The notes beneath the pieces were generated by a model. That model was given only the letters and a program-made list of their open reading frames with translations, had not been told where the DNA came from and made no database searches. The position numbers and the translations under genes are program-made. A DNA stretch of 64,000 nt from Lepeophtheirus salmonis. Lineage: Eukaryota; Arthropoda; Copepoda; Siphonostomatoida; Caligidae. The stretch lies in assembly GCF_016086655.4 (NCBI RefSeq), contig NC_052131.2:34659705-34723704 (forward strand). Reading direction: 5' to 3'. Positions 23,521-33,700 of this stretch are shown piece after piece. Each line of letters begins with the position of its first letter. Within the stretch, counting starts at the first letter, position 1.

Positions 23521-24599
23521 CAAAAAAAACCACCTTGTCCAGTCCAAGATTTAAAAATTTGATATTTGATATTTAAATCTGGGTCTTTTTCAACTACTAT
23601 ATTTAAAAAATACTTTTTTATGCACAAAGAAGAAAAATGTATAAAAAGCATAAGAAGGACCCTTAGTGAATAAACTAGAGATTTGACCAATTGTTATCTT
23701 AATTAGAAGAAAAATATTTAAAATAATATATATTTTTTTAGCATAATTCAAGGAACAACAACCTTCTGTTAGTCAAAAATAGGATATGAATAAAAAGCGC
23801 AAGTTCCGTGTATAAAGTAATTATTTGCAAAAAAAGATGCTTAGTTTTGTACTAAAAATATAAATTTTTATATTTGTTAGGAGCTATTTCTTAAAGCTCT
23901 TTTGATGTGTATATCAACAATAGCGTAGAAAAATTATATTTGTCTAAATCCTGAAAATATATAAAGAGATTAAACTTACAATTTTTTAACATTTGCTCTA
24001 AAAGTATTCTGAAGAATGTTTTCTTCTATGAAATCACTCATCATTTTTGTTATATTTAATCCCCTTTGGGTTGAAATTAGTGATAAAATAAGACTCTAAA
24101 ATTTTTGCATTAATAATTACGATTGCTTGCTTCATTAGAGGAGATAATGAGATTGAACACAAATCCATTACATCCGTTAGAACACAATAAATAAGTATCC
24201 ATTGAATAAATATTATTATTCGTTTTGTTGAGTGATAGATAAGGCATATGAGTTGTTAACACTTCATTTAGGTATATTTCTGTCCATCATTTGGCCGTCA
24301 CGAGATTTCCTAGAAATTGAATTTCTCATTATTTCAAGCTTAACAGTTCATATTGATATACGGTCAGATATATCACATATCAGACTATCAAATATTCTTT
24401 ACTTTTTGAAAGAGAATATGGTTTGTTTTTATTCCATATTTAATGTAAACCTATACAATAAATTAAATGGTTCACATATTGACTTAAAAATTAATTATAT
24501 GATTTTGTATGAAATATTAACTTATAGGCTAAAATAACATTAAAATATAAAAAAAAACATAAAAAAGACTTAATAGAATAAAAAAGTGGATTCGTGATT

Positions 24600-24840
24600 G
24601 GAATATCACTTGATGCATTAAAAATGTAGGTCACAATAACGGTGAGTGTAAACACTACAGCTCAGAGATTTTAATATTATAACTGAGAAGACAGTTGGAC
24701 AAACATGTTTTGGTTTAGGAAAATTTGCCGAACGGACATTTCGCTGAAATACAATTTGGGACATTTGACAGAAAAATGATATATAATTTATTAATACATA
24801 CGATTGTAAATTATTATTCAATATCAAATGAAAGTCAGCT
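24600..24840. repeat. MITE-like patch with GCCGAACGGACATTTCGC
   Basis: The string GCCGAACGGACATTTCGCTG followed by a near repeat (GGGACATTTGACAG) is typical of short MITEs found in many invertebrate genomes. It lies between ψexons 5 and 6 of the aminopeptidase pseudogene. Ends were not resolved. Confidence 0.4.
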
Positions 24841-25760
24841 AATCTTTTTTTTTTAATGTTCCTTTAATTAGTTAGATGGAGTTGCACTGATTAAGTATAA
24901 TTAAACATTATTGTATTTTATATACTCCATCTGACCGAATAATCTTTTGGGGGAAATCCATATACATAAAGTATAATTTTTTCCTCTAGGAATCGCCTGG
25001 GCGCAATCCCATATTGAATTCAAGAGAATAACCATTCCATATACTTTTGAATTTTTAAAACAGGAGTGAATAATTAAAGTTATATTTTTTTTCTAATATT
25101 TTTTTAGGCAACTAAGTCTTAAAAAAATTACACTCCCACGGATTTCGACTTTCTTTTAATCACAAATTATAGTTATAGAAAAACGAATTTGTTAATTAAT
25201 TAAATCAAAAACAGTTAGTTTTTTATAGTAAGACTAAGTACTTTTTACTCAATTTTATCACAAGTATTTGGTGGAGAAAAATGGGGTTCATTTATGTTTC
25301 TGCTTGACTGATGATACCTGACAATTCAAATTTGATGGAATTAATATTTTAGTTTCGTTGTCAATGATTAGAATAGTTATTTATTACCTAACCACAAATG
25401 GTGAAATTCATGGGCAATAACCAAATATAAATAATTTAAAAGTTCCAACGACACTAGGCCCATAACACCGTAATCTAATGAAACCAAATTACCAAATAGA
25501 AGTGTAAAAATTAATTCTTTTTATTGTCATGTCTTCCCTCTATGCTAAATGGCTGTGAGTAATTATTGTAATTATAAAAAAAGTTATATAAATATTAGGA
25601 TTAGTATCTAATGATGTAGATAATTTATTTATTGAATCATCTGAAGCCCAAAATTGTAGTTGAACATCCGATGCATTAAAAAATCTTTATGATAATAATT
25701 TGAAACCATTGCAAGGCAAGAAGCTAGGTACTCATAATTAGTGTTGTGTTGAATTTAACA

Positions 25761-26990
25761 TATGTATGTTAATATAAGAGTGCAAAAAAAAAAAACATAT
25801 TTTATTTAATATGATCAAAAGCCATTATCAAGCTAAAGAAAATGTTTTATAAATTATTATTCATCTAATTTGGGCATCGCTTATTTAATTGACGCATATC
25901 TAAAAACACTCTTAATTTTTTTCTCTCTTTTTATAAATCTCAGCCTAATTTTCTAAACTAAATTCCTAGAAATTTTCATCAATGAAAAATTTATATTAAT
26001 TTAAATAAGACAAATTTAATTAATTTTTTTATACATAAAATAAAAATAACTCATGAAAAAATTGTAAATTTTACATAAATATACAGGAAGTCACCGCATA
26101 ACGGAGTTTTAAACAACTAGAATTTCACATAATGAGGTATTTCGTATTATTCTGACTCTCCTCATATAGTGAAGTATATTTCCCGTATATTGCAGGTTTT
26201 TATTATGAATATAAGATTATATTAGGCCATTTATATATTCATAAAAAAGAAATGCATGATTTTTCTTAGGAAGTGGGGGAAGGGGGAAAGTAAATACTCG
26301 ATTAAGATTAAATTAATAATTTGAGCAAAAAATATGATTAGTTTGTTATTAACTGTACCTATACACCGGAGTTTGAGCTAAAATTGCACAAAAATACATT
26401 TATAAAAAAAACTTTTGATAGAAGTTTAACTTCACAAAATTTGTCAATTTTACTATCAAGCTGTAATGTGTAGTATTAGACCTATTAAAAAAATACTTTT
26501 TTGAATTTTTATATATTTCTGCATTTTTCCCCATTCTTTAAGATGTGAGAAGCTCAAAAATCATTCTTTTAGAGATGTAAGTATGTCCTTTACCCTACCT
26601 CTTCGGCCTTCAAGTTTTTCCACAATGCTTTATTTCATGATTTTGTGTAGTTTTTGGACCAAAAGTATAGATAAAACATAAATGAATGCAAAAAAAAAAA
26701 AATATTCAATTAAAATATAACTATTTTTGAATAATAATTTTTATATATTTTATTATTTAAGTATCGAAATTGTCAGTACAATGAAGATAAAAAGAAACAT
26801 TTAGGTGCGCCGACCGCAGTACAAAATTTGTATTCTCGCTTCCATCAAGGTTATTTTCTCTTAAATTTAGTCATTTAAGTTGTTCAAGATGAAAAAGATA
26901 AAAATACCTCTGTAGGATGTCAGAAAATTTGTCAAAAATATATTGATCTTCTTTTAATGCCACAAAAATGTGAAAACAACACTTTTGTCT
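25761..26990. other. Intergenic DNA, no gene seen
   Basis: AT-rich sequence between the pseudogene and a LINE tail. Around 26089-26175 a stretch with CGCATAACGGAGTTTT and GAGGTATTTCGTA faintly resembles the island at 1137-1190 and may be an old pogo-like or other MITE relic. No coding signal is recognised. Confidence 0.4.
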
Positions 26991-27450
26991 AGAAAAATAG
27001 GAAATTTACGGCGTAGTTCCAAATTTTGACGGGGTGTATTTACTTCAACTTTCCCTGTAAGAACTGTGGTAAGAATTTTAACTCAATTTTCCATGCATTT
27101 GCAAGATGCCCATCATTATCTGGTTTTCGATACTTCTTCGATTTGAATATTGATCTTTTTAATTTGAGTGACTACCTTCCCATGTACTCGTTTCCTTACA
27201 TTCTTTTTGGAATGCCCAAAGGGACCTTACCATGTCTCCTCCTCCCCTTTGCCATATCTCCTCCTGGTGTATCAAGTATCCTACTTATGGTTAGTCTCGA
27301 AATCACCAATAAATGGCTATACATTATTGTACTACACCAAAAATACTTTGGAATTATTTTTCTTAGGTGGATTTTTTTTTCAAAAACTCAGTTACCTCTG
27401 TCATGTTGCGCGGGCGTTGAGTTATCCTTTAAATTGGTAAACTTATGAAC
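26990..27450 (+). mobile_element. LINE 3' end fragment with zinc-knuckle tail
   Basis: Frame 2 from 27026 encodes NFPCKNCGKNFNSIFHAFAR then CPS, a CX2C...HX4C knuckle of the kind at the C terminus of LINE reverse transcriptase proteins. It is followed by a hydrophobic stretch that aligns by eye with the minus-strand copies at 4010-4380 and 36585-36885. The frame stays open for 140 codons. The copy is 5'-truncated, as LINE insertions usually are. It lies just downstream of the aminopeptidase 3' end. Confidence 0.6.
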
Positions 27451-27605
27451 TACAAAAAAACGACTTGTTGGTAAAATGTATCCTCAAACTCCCCTACTCA
27501 TAAAAATAGCTGAAAATAAATTCCACTGCATATATGTTTATTTCAAAAAGCTAGTTCTTACTGTTGTCATATAATCATTTTTGAAGCATTGAAAAATAAA
27601 GTACT

Positions 27606-27616
27606 TTTATTTTATT
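27606..27616 (-). terminator. Candidate polyadenylation signals of the aminopeptidase gene
   Basis: Two overlapping AATAAA hexamers on the minus strand (27606-27611 and 27611-27616) lie about 120 bases beyond the stop codon. That is the right distance for a short 3' UTR. Confidence 0.5.
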
Positions 27617-27735
27617 TTAACATACATATATACATTTTGAAAATAAAATTATCATAAAGATATTTTTTTAACAGGACACAAACTTTAATGGGATAGATCC
27701 AAATTGGGAGTTTGTGTTACAGTTTTTGGAGCTGC

Positions 27736-30700
27736 TTAGTTTTCTTCATTTTTTGACAACCATTTCTTTACTTTCTTACGAATTTCCTTATTAATAGTAA
27801 TCTTAATTCTTATTTCTCTAATTTTTTCAATTTTCTGTTCTCTAGTACCCTCAGAGAAAGTAGAATCTTTGATAAAACAAGCGATCTAAGGTAATAATAT
27901 AAATTTTATAACAAAGTGAAGAAAAATAATTCAATAAGTAGGTAAGGATTCACCTCATGAATATCATTTTTTTCTCTAGTTAATGTTAAAAGTTCATACG
28001 CATTTTCTGTAAAAACTTTGGCCCCAAATCTATGAAAAAATATGAAAATATTTTACAGAATACCACAAACAATGTAAAACTTTATGTATAAATATTTACG
28101 TTATGTTAAATGCCACTGAATTATTTTGTATGTACTGGAACAAAGCATTTCTTCCATAAATTGTTTTCATCACACCCTTCAAAATTTGCCCACCTAGATA
28201 CTTAAAAGACACAAATGAATTCTTAGTATATGACAGAAGCCTAGAAAAGAAAAAATAACCATTAAGATAATTTACAACGATGAGGCAATTTTAAGTTATT
28301 TAAAAAAAAATATAAATCAAACATGTAAAATCTGTAAGCTCTGAATGAATTGTGTAATTGTTATTTATATAATTTCCTTAATAAGTCATACTGAGAGAGG
28401 TAGAAAATATGATTTGCCGGTATGTAAAAAAAGAACAAACGAAAAATCAACATGGTAACCCTGGTAATTTGAAGAATGTTTGGGAAAACAACATTTAATA
28501 TGGTAGGACATCTCATTAGATGACCTGCAAATAATCACTTGGATGTCGATCATAAATTCTACTCTGAGTTTAGCAAGGACTTACACTTCTAACTCCCGAC
28601 CAAATCCACATGGTTGATCTCCGTTATTCATGTGCAAACGCACGTTTTTCTTAGATGTTCTCTCTTCAATAATGATTACAGCTTTTGAAAATAAAAAAAC
28701 AATGTTCATATTGTCAACATCAAGAATCATTCCTCCACTTTAGGGCATATTTTCTACCACTCTAGTAATACCTTTCGGTGTTTAACTTACTCATATAGAC
28801 TAGTGACATTTGTAGAGCATGCAAGACCAGATAGGAATTGATTCTTCTCTCCAGGAGTGTATGATGTATTTGATAGTTGATTTTTAAGAAATTCCCATTC
28901 ATTATTGCCTCCATTCCTTATTGCAGTGCATAACATGGTTTCCGCAACATTCGGATCAACTCTAAAATATAAAAAAAAAAAAAAAAAAAAAAAAATGGGA
29001 TATTTGTATAAATTATTTTTGAATCAGTAATAAATAAATCAAAAACAAGCTTTACACTGGTTTTTCGCTACCAGTTTTATCCATCCATTCTTTGAATTTT
29101 TCTTGATAGTATTGCGTACAACTATTAATATTCAATAGACACGAAAACTCTTGATCTAAAGACCAATCATATTTCTTATAATAATTTCGTTCAGTTGGAG
29201 GGTCAAAGTTGAGTTGTCTTGTGACAAATATGCTTCTAATATAATCCTACCATAAAACAAAATTCAATTATTTCCAAAGTTGATAATAATTATAATAACA
29301 CTCAATTTACCATAAGCTTCTCGTCTAATTCAAAGCTGAAAACACTTGGCATTATCTTTTTCATTTCTTCAAAAAAGAGAACCCGTGGTAAAGGTTCCTC
29401 CTCATTTGATAGGTATTGAATCAATTTGAATGGCAGAGTGTAATTCTGTTTACCAGCTTTAGCTAGTGTAAAAGCATCACTAATTAATGCTATTCGACTA
29501 TATTTTATAATGACACTGTTTTTCTTTACAAGTTGGTTAATTATTTTATCCCATGTCGCAGAATCATAATTTACTCTATAAAATCCTGTTAATTATAAAT
29601 TGTTTTATTTGTATAATGGAAAATTGTCATTTTGTATCTATACCTATGAAATTCCAGTTTAATATAAACGAAGCTGTTGGAGTGCTCCTGATTTCTTCAA
29701 GTTCAAATTCTTTTGATGCTTCAGTATTATTCATCCAAACTGTTTTGATTTCAGTTACACTTTCTTTAATTACTTTATAAGTAAGGGGAATCCACCATTT
29801 CTGATCTTTTGTGTGACTCGTAGGGGGTCCAAAAATAAATCGCTCCTGTGTTGGTAAATAAAAACGCATTAGAATCAGTATTTATTACTGGACCAAATTG
29901 ATAAATTGACCGCTGTAGGGTAGTCGACAATTATCGATAATCAAACAAATTTTTCTGTATATTACTGATGAACAAAAAATCGAAATAATTTAAGTTACTT
30001 AATTTGAATAATAAAAAAATTAGAACATTAATTGCTAATCGTTTTATTCTCCCAAAAAATCGGTATTATCCCCAAAAAATTAATATGACCGGATCCTAAT
30101 TCATGCATACACTCTAAATAAATCTTTACCTGAGTAACTGACATTTTCCCTTCATTATAATCAATATTGACATTGACTAGAGGAAAACCACCTTGTCCAG
30201 TCCAAGATTTAATAATGTCACTGACTTTTACATCGGTAACAATGTTATCAACTACATTTAAGAAATCATCTTCTTCTACACTTTTGTATGCACTAAGGAA
30301 TAAAAAAAGACTGATAAAAACGAGTATAAATAAAAAATCTAAGTTTTTATAGTATATATAAATCTTAATTTTAATTCAGAATTTTAAATCATTGGTAAAT
30401 GTTTCATACATCATTTTATACTATTATATATTTTTATGTATTTATCAGAGGTGTGGAGTTAAGAATCAAATTAAACTCACAATAAAAACTTGCGACCTGA
30501 CTTAGATTTGATAGCTAAGACTTGCAACTCGACTTGGCCTTAAAAGCTATTTTATATTAAAGTAAAGAAAAGCCTGAACACTCTGAGCCTTTATTAGAAC
30601 TATGTACTTAAAAATGAGCTCAAAATAAATCTGAGGACTCGATAAAAATATTTAAGAACTCAATGAAAATTTTAAAGGACTATAAATTGAAGATCTGTTA

Positions 30701-33700
30701 CTAAATTAACTTAATTTTTTTAATATTTTCAGATATATTACACTATACAACAAAATTCAGGTCTTGAAACGTCCGACGGCTAAAGCCTACATTTATTATT
30801 GTTAAATAAGCAAAAGAAAATAAAAACGATCTTTCAAATTTTGAAATGCAGTATCTTTGGCCTTGTATACTTTTTTTTTAAAATCTGTTTTTAGAGTATT
30901 ATTTCGATTCAGACCCATATTTCTAAATAAAATAACTATATTAAAGAAAATTTAAGATTATAACAAAAAAGATTTTTAAATTAAACATAATTAAGTCAAT
31001 TTTTGAGTAATTGTAAGAAGTAAAATAAATACTAATCAAATACATGGGATATCTATATATATATATGTATAGTGGTTAATCTTCGTGCCTCTAAAATATT
31101 AATTACTTATTGCAATTACTTAAATAATCAACTTAATTCTATTGAATTTCCAAACATTTTAACGTAAATGTACATTACTAAGTAATTAAATATTCTATTG
31201 AAGAAATTAAAAGTTAAACTGAAAAATCAATAAAAAACGACCCATTTTTTTAAATTATATTTTTTGAACTAGTGATCTAAGGTTAATTTTTTAGTTTGAG
31301 CTATAATATAAAGTAATTTAAAAAAATAGTAGCTTCCATACCTTCCAATTTTCCTTGATTTCACTGGATTTATTATAATGAAACACATTTTGTAGGAGCT
31401 TTATTCAATATAACTTAATAAATAAGTTATTTTTCGAGTGTTGGAATATTTATATGAATTTTTATTTATGTACATTTTCATCTATACAGTTATTTCATTC
31501 CGAAATAAGTCTCTGAATCGAAGTTATACTCAAAAAGTGATGAAAAAAAAGGCTTTTAAGACCAAATCAACTACGATTGAAAATTTTAATGATAATTTTA
31601 TCCCTCTATGTCTTAAATAACTATAATAAATTTAGATTTCGGTTGGCTAAATGTTGCAGCATTGTGTTAAAGTATAAGAAGCACCATGGCAAAAAAGTTA
31701 TATTTTTTCACTCCCTATTAAAGGTTCGACTTACAATTTTTTAATATATGTCCTAAAAGCATTCTGAAGCTTTGTCTCTCCAATGAAACCACTCATCATT
31801 TTTGTTATACATGCTCCCTTTATGTACGTAATTGGATGAAACATTTTACTTATATCTGCGTTATTACTGATGCCCTTCGATTTAATTGGAGGGAATGCTG
31901 GACTAGAATCAAATTGCATTGCAGCAATTTGACCTTGTAAAATAAGTCTATCCATAATAGAAATGTTTGTATAAGTTTTGTGGACTGCTATAACAGACAT
32001 ATAGGTTGTAAGACCTTCATTTAGCCAAAGGTCTGTCCACCATCTGGGTGTCACAATATTTCCTATAAATGGTGTCACTTATTAATTACCATAAAATAAT
32101 CTACATAGATATAACTAGTGATTGAAATTTAAGCTTTTTGGCCTGGGATCAAACTAATGTTATTGTTCCTGATTGCTTTTATTTCGATAAACATAAAAAT
32201 GACTAATGCAAACCCTCATTTCTGCATTTGTAGTCCGCAAAGTGTTTTTTCATATGAAAATTTTGTATATTATATCTAAAATATACTAGTTATTATTTTT
32301 AGTCTCAAAAAATATTTACGAGTACGATACACTATGATAAAAATCATAGTGTGGCGTACTCGTAAAGTAAAAACATAAATCTTCATATTTAAAAAAAATC
32401 ATCTTAAAAAAAATAATATTTTAAAAGTTATTTAATGTTTGTTACTTAAAAAAATATTTTGCTTATTTATTATGTGTTTTAAATTATAGTGATCGTATAT
32501 AGTTTCTTTTTGTAGGCCACGAAAGTAGAAACTTTTGGTTATAAAGGTCATTTATATGTTTTCGAGATAAAACAATTAGGATCAAACAATGTCAATACAA
32601 AGACAAAAATATGCTTAAAGGTGTAATTGGTAGAAAATGTTATATAATTATTATTATATCAAATATGATTAAATATTAATTGTTTAACTTGATTTGTTGT
32701 TTTAAATAATTAATTACCTAACCACAAATGATTAAACTCATGAGCAATAATCAAATATAATCGGTCTAAATAGTCCAAAGACTTTAGATCTCTACCACCG
32801 TAATCAAATAAAGACCATTCAGAAAATGTAATTAACCCCCAGTTTTCCATTCCATTGGTATGAAACTTTGGTACCACTAGCATTTTCTATACATATAAAA
32901 TTATAAGTTATCAAATAGGGGAAAATTACTTATATTCACATTTCTTACCTCTGAACTTAATGGTTGAGAGTAATTATAGTAATCGTAAAAGAAATTATAA
33001 ATTGAAGGACTGCAATCTAAAGCTGTACTTAATTCACTTGTTGAATCATCTGAAGCCCAAAGCTGCAGTTGAACATTGTTTGCGTTTACATCTCTATGAG
33101 AATATTCTGAAACCATTGCAAAAGCAACAAGGTAGGTACTCATAATTGGTGTCGTGTGAAACTTGGCATATGTATAATCAGCTGAATTTCTAGGTATGTA
33201 AAAAAAAATATTATTGAACATGATTTAAAACTATTAGTAAAATTATACAAATTAGTTTCTGTGAATTAATTTGAATAAGGTAGTTTTTTACATTTATCAT
33301 ATTAGAATAATTGACTTTATTTTAAAACCTTGTTTCTGTAATCAAGACATTTGGCATGTTCGACATGGCAGTTAGTGTAGAAGGATGTCCCAAGGTAACA
33401 TCGAAAGTAGCTTTAAATCCTGGTTCATCAAAGCAAGGAAATGCAGTCCGGGCATGAGTTGACTGTAATTGAGTGGCAAACATCTCTCTAAAATGATTTA
33501 AGAATGAATAATAAGTTGAATAATTGTCTTCAAATTTTTAAATATATGAAGAAATTATTTTTTAAAACTTACTTAGTTTCACCTTTTTTATTGTTATATA
33601 TTTTTCTAAAGAAACCAAATTTCGTTGCCCATTCCTTCATTTGGTACTGGATTTCAATAGAATAAGTTTGATCGATAACCAAGCTCTCTGTTAATTCAAT

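Larger units (their letters stand above)
21646..25760 (-). pseudogene. Aminopeptidase N-like pseudogene, exons 4-9 equivalents
   Basis: This is a decayed tandem copy of the intact aminopeptidase gene at 27736-36049, same strand. Corresponding exons are about 25745-25545 (exon 4), 25499-25388 (5), 24322-23980 (6), 23640-23519 (7), 22178-21977 (8, the same 202-bp span as the intact exon) and 21920-21646 (9). Several splice sites survive (GTAATA after ψ5, GTAAGT after ψ6, TACAG before ψ9). ψ5 still encodes a zinc motif HEFHH. Disabling changes include a TAG replacing Tyr and a 1-base deletion in ψ4, TGA at a Trp codon in ψ6, and TGA in ψ9. Exons 1-3 and 10-14 are missing. A mariner fragment and a dispersed repeat sit inside it. 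Intron similarity near ψ4 shows a DNA-level duplication, not retroposition. Confidence 0.85.

Noticed and set aside
28560..28690. Exon-like readable stretch in aminopeptidase intron 11 (minus strand), with a possible acceptor and GTAAGT donor
   Set aside because: Exons 11 and 12 join in phase without it and the resulting protein matches the length and order of M1 C-terminal helices. The encoded text has no M1 similarity.
32315..32366. Pre-miRNA
   Set aside because: The 24-bp stem with a 4-base loop is shorter than usual animal precursors, and no flanking lower stem is visible.
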